From Agapanthus africanus (Eukaryota > Streptophyta > Magnoliopsida > Asparagales > Amaryllidaceae), in NCBI GenBank assembly GCA_030015575.1, contig CM057339.1, forward strand, positions 699,744,761-699,808,760: DNA of 64,000 nucleotides. The letters are read 5' to 3'. A program made the position numbers and the translations under genes. Positions 34,838 through 44,927 of this stretch are shown here, piece by piece. The notes beneath the pieces are model-generated. The model did no database searches. It was not told the origin of the DNA and was given only the letters and a program-made list of their open reading frames with translations. Position 1 is the first letter of the stretch; each line of letters begins with the position of its first letter.

Positions 34838-36732
34838 TGTTAGTGTTTATGCCCTAGAAGGCCATTACTGTATCATATTAGTTTGTATATTACTTAATGG
34901 AAGCTTGGGATATTCACATCTATATAAACAGTCTTGCTAAACATGGTAGTATGCTACTTGGTTTTTTCTATCTTAATATGTGAGTATACGTATTGATAGA
35001 GCTCTTAGGATCTTGCTTGACTACCAGCGTTGTGATGGCAGTCACACTAGTGGGGGCTGGGTAGTCTACAAGCACATCCTTATTCAGGTCCCTAGTCGTT
35101 GGATTATCGAGACAGAGCATCGATACTCCGGAGTAGACTAGTGTGTACGCTTCTCATCACAGTTAGGGAGATGGTCTGTCCCACAGCCGTCAGTACGTCA
35201 TAATGGAGATAGTATACAGGTGCTCGTTAGGTTACGGGTACACCGGACATGACTCACAGGGAACTGTTGGTTGGTTTTATACCAGTCGTCAGTGAACAGT
35301 TCCCAGGTGACATGAGTACAGCATAGTCCGCAGACTTGACACTGCTACTTCGCCTCGAGTGTGTCCCACTGTTCTTAGATTGTTACCCTACCACGGCTCA
35401 AAGGAGTCGTGCAAACAGGTAGCAGTTGGGTGCTGTCCCGAGCACTTGGAGGCAGTGGCGATTAGACAGGATTCGTCCCTCCCGGTATTGGGAGTTGATA
35501 TCGCGCTGTGTCAGAGAGCCATTACGCAAAGTCCCTGGCCAGGGCAAGCGAGATTTACTGGTAGGTTCCAGTAGTTTCTCAGGATGTGATGGGCTTCCCT
35601 CCGACACGACTTATACCGCTATTAGGGGACTGACGCTTGCCGCCCCCTAGGCCCGATATGCGATAGTCTTGGACGAACGGACCGGACTGTATGGAGATTG
35701 TCACATCAGACTCAGTAGGAGTTCGGATGGGTTTCCTCATCGGCCTTCTTATCGACAACTGCCTGGGGACCGTTACGTATAGCTAGTGCCGCTTGCGGTC
35801 TGTGGTTAAACCCACTGCCAGCGTAGTAGTCGAGTCTCTAGAGTCCCACACAGAGAGTTTCCTATTCCAGGAGAAACGATATAGAGGTCGTATGGTTTTA
35901 CGACAAGGGTTCGGACGCATACGTGCGTTTACGCGCGTACGACTTTCGGACAGTTTTTACCAGTCGGGTTTGGTTTAAGCCAGTTACTGGTATCCGGTTA
36001 TTGGATTTTTACAGTCTAAAGTTTTTCCGTATTTTTGCGGATCGGAGGGGCGTTCTCGTAATTGTGCGAGAAGCTTCTAGAAGATGGTGACTAAGGAGGT
36101 TTAGGTGTCATGTACATTGAATGGGTTATATGAGGCATGAGGGTGATTCATTCATCTCATTAATGCATATTAAATGCTTAATGACTCATGCTAATGAATC
36201 ATCACTTGATATTTGTGAAGCATGATTATTCATCACTCTTTATTCTTTTCTTCATAAAAGAAAATGCTTCATATCTATTATGATACTCATAAGCTTTAGT
36301 CAATTATCATCTACACATTCTCTCTCCTCAAGCTCTCTCTCTTCAAACCCTAATCCTCACCTCTCATGTGTTGAGAACTAGGATTAGCTAGACTAAACAA
36401 TCCATAACCCTCACTCTATCTCATCTATCTTCTTTGATTAGCAATCCAAGAAGGTTAGTTGCCTCAAGTTTAGAGGCTAAGCTTGGAGTTTTGCTCTCGG
36501 GTGGATCGTCTACTACAAAGAGAAGGCCGAGGAGGACGAGGTGATCGTAAAGACGAAGGACTTGGTTCGATAGGTATAATCCCTAAGCATAGTAGTTTAG
36601 AACAACTATATGTTTGGTTAGTTATCGTTTAGCTTCGATTCAAGCGGTTAGTCGATGTTTGTTCACTAAACAAGTTCGTTTTTGAAAATTCCGCCTCCCC
36701 ACAAGTATTGGGGTGTAGTACATCGACCTACA
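34838..36732 (+). repeat. Co3 3' LTR
   Basis: Near-identical to 26965-28858. It ends GACCTACA, followed by the ATATT duplication. Confidence 0.95.
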
Positions 36733-36737
36733 ATATT
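36733..36737 (+). other. Co3 target site duplication, right copy (ATATT)
   Basis: Matches 26960-26964; the Co2 leader resumes after it. Confidence 0.92.
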
Positions 36738-36980
36738 TACTTACGTTGATGACATGTGATGCTATGTGTTGCTGTGATATGTTATATTGGATCGTCGTGT
36801 TTTGAATAGCCGGGGTTTTTATGTGAGATGAGAGTTTTTATTTTCATTCATGTAAAATTCTTTGTATATAATATTCTTTTATTATGGCACTTCCGGGATG
36901 AGGATGATGTCACCATTGTTGTATATTATTTAGTTTTCCGCATTAGGATAGACCCAAGGTGGGGAGCACAAGTAACCGGG

Positions 36981-37040
36981 TTCTAGAGTCCAGTGGGAGA
37001 CCATCTCGAGGAGTCGAGACCGGGTCTCCTAACTCTAGAA
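36981..37040 (+). ncRNA. Structured leader hairpin of Co2 (candidate RNA element)
   Basis: Three nested stems: TTCTAGAGT (36981) with ACTCTAGAA (37032), GGAGACC (36996) with GGTCTCC (37023), and TCTCGA (37004) with TCGAGA (37014) around a GGAG loop. The homologous Co4 hairpin (53191-53250, minus) keeps all three, with a paired T-A to A-T change in the inner stem. An RNA function such as dimerisation or packaging is inferred, not shown. Confidence 0.6.
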
Positions 37041-37497
37041 TTGGTAGGGTTGCTTACCGCTCTCGTAGGGGTCTAGGGATGTGGGTTTGGCTATTCATCG
37101 CGATCGTGGAATCTGTGTTTTATACTGGCTTAATTTAAAACACGGAATTCCTAGTATATCCAATATTTCATATGTTGTCTTCTGCTGCTGATATTCTGTG
37201 ATGTGATCACTTTATATGCGTGAGATGAATGATTTATTATTATATATATGATATATAATAAATGTTGCTTATGTTTTGCACCCGCGCTAGTCCCGCCCCG
37301 CTATGTCGTTAGTTAGGTAACCTAACGGTGCATAACGGGACACTGAGGCAAATACGAATGGCATAAGCGTACGTTGTATTTTCGTTTCTTCTGTGATGCT
37401 TAGGAAGAATAAATGATGGGACTTCATTAATGAGATTAATGAAAGGAAAAAAAACCTAAAAGATGTTGTAGAATCAAATTTTCAAAAAGAGTAGCTC

Positions 37498-37905
37498 TAG
37501 TTTTTGCTTTGCATAGCGATATTCCTTGTAGAATATCCAGCACCTTATTCGATAAGGAAATAGCCGAGATCCCTTCACCGGAAGTGACCTCTTTAGCAAA
37601 AGCTAGCAGATGCTACAACTCACCCAGTTTTGTCTTCTGATTGCTTCTTTTAGTTCTTGCTTTGCATAGTGGTATTTGTGAAATATCCTGCACCTTATTC
37701 GATAAGGAAAGAGCCGAGATCCCTTCACCGGGAGTGACCTCTTTAGCAAAAGCTAGCAAATGCTACAGATCACCTGATTTTGTCTTTTGATTGCTTCTTT
37801 TAGTTCTTGCTTTGCATAGTGGTATTTGTGAAATATCCTGCACCTTAGTCGATAAAGAAAGAGCCGAGATCCCTTCACCGGGAGTGACCTCTTTAGCAAA
37901 ACTAG
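37498..37905 (+). repeat. Tandem repeat of about 150 bp in Co2 leader (2.7 copies)
   Basis: Units begin at 37498, 37651 and 37801 with TAGTTYTTGCTTTGCATAG and contain GCCGAGATCCCTTCACCG then GTGACCTCTTTAGCAAAA. The third unit stops after the latter word. The Co4 leader has two matching units (52497 and 52643, minus strand). Nothing similar is visible in Co3. Confidence 0.9.
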
Positions 37906-38690
37906 TAAAAAGCCTCAAAAAAACACTCCTTTTCGAAATCACTCGATTCTGCAACGATATAAAGTTCATTACGCAAAAGGTTTTCTTAAAAACTTGTCGT
38001 AGCCCTCCGTCATTTCAGATAAGTCCTACTTAGTTTTCGTACTGCGTTTGTTGACCTCCGTCAAGGCATACTGTGCGGTAGATGACTAGTATTCATCTGT
38101 TGCATATGATGCGATTATTTTAGGGTAGTCGTACGACCTTGTTGACCTCCGTTAAGGGTCGTAAGGGTGGGTTTAATTCAATCAGGAAATGACGGGTCGA
38201 ACTTGACTAGCAGCCTATGGTTTGTTGACCTCCGTCCATATCATAAGACGCTAGGGGCAGAATATTGTCGGGAATTTCAAGTATTGAAATTTGCAATGAG
38301 ATTGCATACCTTTTATGAGATAGTTGGATCCCGATACCCACTACGAGTAAGAGTTACTCCTGGGAGAGTTTTTCAAATCACAATTAGCCGATCAAGTAGG
38401 TGCCTAGAAAGGTGTTAACGGGGTTATGCCCCTGGGAAAACGAGGTTTATTTTAATTAGGTCCGTGCGAAATCACGGGGAACCTCCCTCAAAGTACCGAC
38501 ACTGGCCTGGCTGAAAGATTGGCGAACTTGTAAGGTGTAATTAATCCCGGCTAGTCTTACCTTTTAGGATTTGAAGGAAGATTTGATAAAAACAGTGGGA
38601 GACATCCTGATTAGATAAGATAATAACCAATCTAATCTTGTAAGATCATACGCTAAAGTGCTTTCTTCTCTCTCTTTCCAGGTAGCGACC

Positions 38691-38921
38691 ATGTCAGGCC
38701 TTAATCGAGATAATAATATGGATGTATTGACCGAACCCGCTTGTTATACTAAGCAGGGGAACGTTGGTTCTGTTCTTTCTTATAATTGTTATAAGATTGA
38801 GCAGGAAATAGGGGAATATCCGGATTCCCACGCCGCCCAAATGAAGAATAAGCATGTTGATGCATCTTCTTCGGGTGTGTTAGTTACCGAGAACTGTTTC
38901 TCAGTTCACTCTACGTCCTAG
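38691..38921 (+). CDS. Co2 short ORF replacing gag, fused to protease N-terminus
   Basis: 76 codons from the ATG of MSGLNRDNNMD to a TAG at 38919-38921. The last third (DASSSGVLVTENCFSVHSTS) aligns with the Co3 region just before protease. The first 50 residues replace the roughly 260-residue Gag and have no capsid features; one stretch (YNCYKIEQEIG) is faintly like a zinc knuckle without its full set of Cys and His. The TAG stands where Co3 has Trp before the protease motif, so the original frame went on into pol. A related segment exists in Co4 (51543-51743, minus), where its start codon reads ATA. It is probably the remnant of a large in-frame gag deletion in this subfamily. Confidence 0.65.
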   Translation: MSGLNRDNNMDVLTEPACYTKQGNVGSVLSYNCYKIEQEIGEYPDSHAAQMKNKHVDASSSGVLVTENCFSVHSTS

Positions 38922-41489
38922 GTATTGAATACCGGATCGGGCTCCCACATATGTAATATGTTGCATGGACCAAGGAAAGGTAAAGAAATGGGAATGGGTG
39001 ATCATTCCTCAAGAGTAGGGAATGGTGCAAATGTTGCAGCCAAAGCAGTTGGCGAATATCACCTTATATTACCAAATGGTAATACATTGATTCTGAACGA
39101 ATGCTATTACATACCGAACCTGATATGCAATCATATATCAGTTTCTTTATTAAGTAAAGAAGGATATAATTTTGTAGTACAGGATAATGTTATGAACATT
39201 TTTCTGAATCAAAAGTTGATTGGATCAGGCTTATTAAATAATGGCATATACGTTCTAAATCAAACGACAGTTCTTAAAAAAGAATGGGATTCTCTCTCAG
39301 CTTACTCCTCCGTATACACCACAACACAACGGTGTATCAGAGCGGAGGAATCGCACCCTATTGGATATAGTGCGCTCTATAATGAGCACCGCTGAGTTGC
39401 CTATTTCTTTTTGGTGTTATGCTCTTGAGACAACAGCAAACCTATTGAATATAGTTCTAACCAAATCAGTGTCTACCACTCCATATGAGATATGGGAGGG
39501 GAAGAGACCGTGTATTAATTTTGTTAAGATATGGGGTTTCCCGGCTTATGTTAAAAAGAAAAATCCGGACAAACTCGAGGCAAGGTCTTTTCTATGCAAG
39601 TTTGTAGGATATCCCAAGCATTCGTGAGGACATATCTTCTACCACCCTGAGGAACAAAAGGTGTTTGTTGCTCAGCATGCCACCTTTTTAGAAAAGGAAT
39701 TTCTTGTCAAAGAAATTTGTGGCGAGGAGGTAGAACTGGAAGAAGTTCCAGCGATACAAACTACGACAGAAGATTAAGTAGAACCAGAGGATTCGATAGT
39801 TCCCAACGAACCTCAGCCTCTCCGCTGATCTAGTAGGGTTTTTCATCCACCAGAGAGATGCTACAGTTTTTTCGTTGATGGTGGAAGCGAGGATTGCATC
39901 CTGGAAGATGATGACCCAACTAGCTTCGAGCAGGCCATCACGAGTGGGGACTCTGTGAAATGGCTGGATGCATGCGATCTGAGATGGAATCCATGTACAC
40001 CAACAAAGTATGGACTTTGGAAGATGCTCCTGAAGGGGTAAAACCCATCGGGAGAAAGTGGATCTTCAAGAAAAAACTTGGTGTAGATGGAAAAGTTGAG
40101 ACTTTCAAAGCTAGACTTGTTGCAAAAGGTTTTCGTCAACGACCAGGTGTGGATTATGATGAAACCTTTTCTCCAGTGGCTATGCTTAAGTCCATCCGGA
40201 TCGTACTTGCCATTGCTGCATACCATGACAACGAAATTTGGAAAATGAATGTTAAGAACGCCTTTCTAAATGATGATTTAGAAGAGAGCATGTACATGAC
40301 TCAGCCATAGGGCTTCGTAGACAGTGGGAGCAGCGGGAAGGTGTGCAAGCTGCTTAAATCCATCTACGGGTTGAAGCAGGCATCACGGAGTTGGAACATA
40401 TGTTTTGATGTCATAGTCAAAGAGTTTGACTTCGTCAAAAACGTAGATGAACTTTGTATATACAAGAAGGTGGCAGAGAGTAAGGTGGTCTTCCTCGTAT
40501 TGTACGTGGATGACATACTCTTAATAGGAAATGATGTTCCTATGCTGCACTCGGTCAAGCTCTTCTTATCACAAAGATTCTCAATGAAAGATCTAGGTGA
40601 TACCTCCTACATCTTGGGGATTAAGATCTATAGAGATAGATCTAAAAGGAAACTGGGATTGTCCCAATCCAGGTACATTGACACCATACTAAAGAGGTTT
40701 AGTATGGAAGAATACAAGCGTGTGAATTTACCCACGATCTCAGGACTCACTCTCTCCAAAAAGATATCTCCCAAGACTGATTTGGAGAGAGCTTGCATGC
40801 AAGAAATACCCTATGCTTCGGCAGTAGGCTCTATCATGTACGCGATGCTATGTACCAGACCCGATGTAGCATAATCACTAAGTGTAGTGAGTAGGTATCA
40901 AGCAGGTCCAGAAGAGAGTCACTGGACAGCTGTGAAGAACATTCTCAAGTACTTGAGAAGAACTAAGGATATGTTCTTGGTGTATGGTAACGGAGAACTC
41001 CAAGTGGAGTCCTTTACCGATTCAAGCTTTCAGAGTGATAAGGACGACTCTAAGTCGGTCTCCGGATTTGTCTTTACCCTCAATAGAGGGGCGGATTGTT
41101 GGAAGAGTTCCAAACAGGAAATCGTGGTAGACTCGACGATGGAGGCTGAATACATCGCTACCAACGATACTGCCAAAGAGGCTGTCTGGATGAAGAAGTT
41201 CATAAACGAACTTGGAGTGGTTCCGTCCATTGAGCATCTAATACCTTTGTATTGTGATAACAATGGAGCAGTGGCTTTGGCCAAGGAACCCAGGTCCTAT
41301 CAGCGATCCAGGCATATTCTGAGGCGGTATCACCTGATCCGAGAGATAGTTGATCACCGGGAGATCGAGGTCAGGAGAGTTGACACGAAGAACAACACGG
41401 CGGATCCACTCACGAAGGCCATACCCCAGATACAATTTGAGAGACTCTTCGGGATGTTGGGTATGAGATACTACAACAACTGGCCTTAG
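38922..41489 (+). pseudogene. Co2 pol (protease, partial integrase, RT, RNase H), decayed
   Basis: Protease LNTGSGSHICN carries Asn where the catalytic Asp is expected (about 38930). The GAG-pre-integrase region runs to YVLNQT at about 39260. A deletion then jumps to the integrase C-terminal half (GILSQLTPPYTPQHNG in the shifted frame), removing the HHCC fold and the first two catalytic Asp. RT is readable at 39960-40870, with YVDDILLIGN near 40500-40530 and stops at 40308 (TAG for Glu) and 40872 (TAA). RNase H at 40887-41489 is open and ends in NNWP before the PPT. Nonsense codons and the Asp-to-Asn change make it inactive. Confidence 0.9.
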
Positions 41490-41503
41490 TGCAAGTGGGA
41501 GAT

Positions 41504-43696
41504 TGTTAGTTATGTGTATGCCCTAGCGGCCATTATTGTACATATGATGTATATTATAGTGGATGCTTGGACATATATAGAGAGGACTTTCTTGCTCGAC
41601 ATGATAGTATGCTATCTGGTTGCTCTTTGTCTTAACATGTAGACTTGTATTGTGATACTGTCTTACTCTCACATGTTGATAAAGCCCTTAGAATGTGTAC
41701 TTGACTACTAGGACTGTGATGGAGATCATACTAGTGGGGCCAGGGTAGTCAACAAGTACATCCTTTAATTGTTCCTAGTCGAGGGTGTATCGAGACAAGG
41801 CATCGATATTCCAGAGTAAACTAGTGTATACGCCTCTTGACCCATATGATGGGCGATGGATGATGCTACATCCATTGGTGTTTGACATCAAAGATGGTAT
41901 ATGGGTGCTCAGTGGAGATTGGGTACACTGAACGGACTCGCCGAGAACTCCTAGTTTATATTATACCTATCATCAGATAGCGGTTCTCTGGTGACACTGG
42001 TACAGGTTAGTCTGTAGACCCGAGATCGTCATAGAGACTTGTGTGATTCCCACTGTGCTTTGATTTCCACCTTACCACGTTCAAGTGAACGTGCAAAACG
42101 GTGGCTTTTTCGTACAGTCCCGAATCACATGGAGGCAATGAGCTATAGGAGGGGTTTCTTCTCTCCCGGTATTAGGGGTTGATGTTGCGCTGTGCTCGAT
42201 TGGCTATAACAGGAAGTCCCTGGTCAGGGCTGATTCGGAGATCTACTGGTAAGTGTTATCGGTAGTTTCTCGACCCGTTATGAGCCTCACATCGGCACGA
42301 CTTATCGGTTACTGAGGTCTGACGTTTTCCACCCCTAGACTAGATATGCGACATATCAGACGAAGAGACCGGACTGTACGGTAGTGTTACTGACAGGATT
42401 TACAGGAGTATGAGCAGGCTTGCTTGTTGATCTTCTGCTCGCTCAATACACGGGTAGCCGTTACGTCCAGCTAGTACCGCTGACGGCTTGTGGGTGACTG
42501 ATATGATCATCACCAACTGCCGGCGTATTGATGAGTCTTTAGAGTCCTACACAGAGGTTTACTGGATCAGGAAAAACGAACTAGGAGCACATATGTGATA
42601 TGTGCAGGACCGAGAATAATACGAGTATGTGATACCGTATTCTATTCTCGCGATGATTGTATCGGTCAGTTATATGTGATATAGCCGGGTTATCGAATCA
42701 AGTATTGATTCGATAAGTAGATACATAAGATATTAGTCGGTTATATATAACATAGCCGGATTACTAAATCAAGTGCTGATTTGATAATTTAATGTATAAT
42801 TGTATATTTGATATACTAGTTTACATTAACTAATATTAGCTCACTTAAACATTTCTTTTTCTCACTTGTGTGCATATAGTATATATGTGATATATATTCA
42901 TGTACATTTTTTTGCGTCATGCTTGATGCCACATGCTTCATGGGGGTATGAGACTCACACCATGCTTATGATAATCCTAGGGTTTTTATTTATCAAAGTA
43001 AATCAAATTGGTTGGAAAATTGTCATGGCTAGAAGCTTGGAGAAGCTTGTTGCTAACCATTGACTTGTCCACTAACTTTATTTTGCATGAGATATTTATT
43101 AACCTAACTATTATCCTTAGCCATAGTTTATTCTCTACATGAGTTAGTATATGATACAAACTCACCCATGGTTTCCATTCACACTCTCTCATCCATTATT
43201 TGCTTCTTCTTCTTCATCAAGAGCTTAGCTCTCTAGGTTTTTGAGAGGAGAAGAAAAAGAGTGAGAAAATTAATTCTAAAGTGAGCGAAAATCCTACTTC
43301 ATCATCCTCTATTAGATTAGCCATTTAGTTTAGGGTGTTAGCTTCACTAATCCCTCATTAGTGTAGAGGTAGCGTGGGTTAGTGTCTCCTCGACGTAGAT
43401 CATCTTCGGCCTCGAAGACTTCGTGCAAGCTTGTTCCTTTCTTCTTGTGGAGCTACTCTAGAGTCCGGAAGATCACTACTTGGAGCGAGGTGACTACTAC
43501 ACGGAGCTATTGAAGTGAAGGGCCGGTCCACAAAGGTTGTATTCCTTGTTCACTTAGTTGTAAAGTTTTTTACACTTTGTAATGTCTAAATCTCTAGTTA
43601 AGATTCTAGGATTAGGGTTATGTAGCATGGCAAAAAATTGAATTTGGCATGGAAGTTGCCTCCCAAAACTTTGTTATTGTGCTAAGTAACCCTAAA
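41504..43696 (+). repeat. Co2 3' LTR
   Basis: Starts TGTTAGTTATGTGTATGCCC after the CAAGTGGGAGAT purine tract and ends CCCTAAA, where the 5' LTR has CCCTACA. Many substitutions separate the two LTRs, so Co2 is older than Co3, as nesting requires. Confidence 0.93.
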
Positions 43697-43701
43697 TATC
43701 A
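43697..43701 (+). other. Co2 target site duplication, right copy (TATCA)
   Basis: Pairs with 23819-23823; Co1 gag resumes immediately after. Confidence 0.88.
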
Positions 43702-44060
43702 GGCTTCATCTTCAAATCAAAAATATTCATTCGATACCTCGAATCTAACTATTCGAGATTGTTCTCCATGCAGTACTTGGAAAAAAGTGAATATAGTCTA
43801 AACATCTATTTTCTCATGTTACTTATGTAAATCATCATTCATAGAGGCCAGAGTGAGGCAATGGCCCCAGTCACAATCAAGCTTCCACTTAGCATGGTTA
43901 TCTCGATCCACATCTCTGGGATTATCACCTAGAGGGGGAGGTGGTGCGAAAAAGAGCGTAAATCACTTTTTCATAAGTGAGGGTGATTTTTGATCTTTCA
44001 TAACAAGTCTTTATAGTCATGTTCCGTTATTTTGTCTTTTCAGTTATGAGTTTTAAACCG
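43702..44060 (-). pseudogene. Co1 gag, N-terminal part
   Basis: On the minus strand fragments such as DYKDLL (44010), LTLASMNDDLHK (43855), a degraded HEKIDV and QVLHGEQSR (43750) line up with the Co3 Gag words NYKDWL, VLASMNNEHQ and ELYGDQSR. Stops and shifts are frequent. The likely start codon lies near 44050 but cannot be fixed. Confidence 0.72.
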
Positions 44061-44927
44061 ATCATGATTAACAACAGTAAATCTGAGAGTAGTATAAGAA
44101 AAATATTTTAGCGGACGTTCTTAACTTCAAAATAGATTGGAAAATAAATTAGATTATCTATTAGATGGATCCCACTATTTTTAGCGCATTTTTATGAAAA
44201 CCGCTACATTTGAAAATCGTAAACTTTCTAAAAGTTTAAAGTGGGAATCGAAATCTAACTATCATGGTACAGTGACCTTGACAACTAGCCAACAAATCAC
44301 AATACAGCATAGAAGGTGGACAAAACACTTTTCTCGATCATATTTGTGACTTTCGATTATCAGTTTTACCCCTAAATTTAATTATAAACTTGATAACAAG
44401 TTAACCATAATTTATAATAAAGCCTCATTATTGATTTACTTACTCTACATCACATGTATTAGCAACCAAATATCATTCAAATACCACACACTATAGCTTG
44501 AAAACTTGCCAACAACCATAGCATGAATATTGGATACTTTATTTGATTGAAATGGTGGAGGGTAACGTATAGTATTTGAAAAATATCCTTAACGTTTTCG
44601 ACATGATTTAAATTGAAAAACATTTTTAGAAAAAACTATGTTTTTGAGTTATTACTAACTCCCATATTCATTTTAATTTTATATGGCTTGTTATACTTAA
44701 CATTCTCATTATTAATCATCTTATCGTTTTTTTCTTAAAACTTCTTTTAATTGTTTTTATGATTGCTTTAGAAAAACTCATTTTAACACAATCTTGTTTT
44801 TGAAAAACGTGTAATGAGAATAAAATAACTTTTAAAGGCATCATAGGCAAGCAAATCCACAATAACAATTTCTAAGGCATTACAGGCGTGTATATCATAA
44901 AAACGGGCTTATCCTGAAATGGATCAA
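44061..44927. other. Unassigned AT-rich stretch between Co1 gag and Gy3
   Basis: It should contain the Co1 leader, PBS and 5' LTR, yet no TGGTATCAGAGC on either strand and no match to 19382-20271 is visible. CTAAGGCATTACA near 44873-44885 resembles the end of a minus-strand gypsy LTR (compare TAAGGCGTTACA at 1482-1493), so a truncated solo LTR is possible. I see no coding sequence. Confidence 0.5.

Larger units (their letters stand above)
26965..36732 (+). mobile_element. Co3: near-intact Ty1/copia element (Angela/BARE-like)
   Basis: A complete 9.77 kb element: 5' LTR, PBS, leader of about 2 kb, gag-pol, PPT and 3' LTR, flanked by ATATT. The two LTRs (1894 and 1895 bp) differ at only a few percent of sites in the stretches I compared by eye. 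Coding damage is limited to a frameshift near 33090-33110 and a TGA at 33291-33293. It is the youngest element here and the only one with a full gag, so it is a model for the autonomous partner of Co2 and Co4. Confidence 0.95.
36738..38690 (+). other. Co2 5' leader, second part (non-coding, structured, repeats)
   Basis: No protein-like frame. Contents in order: the three-tier hairpin at 36981-37040, tandem 150-base repeats at 37498-37905, three TTGACCTCC motifs at 38051, 38142 and 38225, then TCTCTCTCTTTCCAG at about 38670-38681, a likely splice acceptor just before the short ORF. Confidence 0.78.
23824..43696 (+). mobile_element. Co2: Ty1/copia element (Angela/BARE-like), gag-deficient, split by Co3
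   Basis: The LTRs at 23824-25999 and 41504-43696 (about 2.18 kb) are flanked by TATCA. The interior without Co3 is 5.7 kb: a PBS, a leader of about 2.9 kb, a short gag-derived ORF fused to protease, part of integrase, then RT and RNase H. The LTR opening and the long leader resemble barley BARE-1/Angela elements. Most of gag and half of integrase are missing, so it could not move without a partner even before its stops arose. Confidence 0.92.
19382..44060 (-). mobile_element. Co1: decayed Ty1/copia element, split by Co2
   Basis: Minus-strand copia remnants with gag, protease, integrase, RT and RNase H in copia order. Gag is split by Co2: the N-terminal part is at 43702-44050 and the C-terminal part at 23460-23818, with the TATCA duplication on both sides of Co2 proving continuity. 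The LTR start is at 20271 (TGTTAGATGTAGG on the minus strand) after a short purine tract. No matching 5' LTR or primer binding site is recognisable right of 44060. Many stops make this one of the oldest elements in the window. Gy1 probably inserted in its 3' LTR. Confidence 0.8.

Noticed and set aside
36981-37040. Hairpin as a miniature inverted-repeat transposon (MITE)
   Set aside because: Too short, no flanking target duplication, and present at the same position in two related elements, so it belongs to the leader itself.
37498-37905. Direct repeats that might suggest a CRISPR array
   Set aside because: Units are about 150 bases, contiguous and without unique spacers, in a plant retrotransposon leader.
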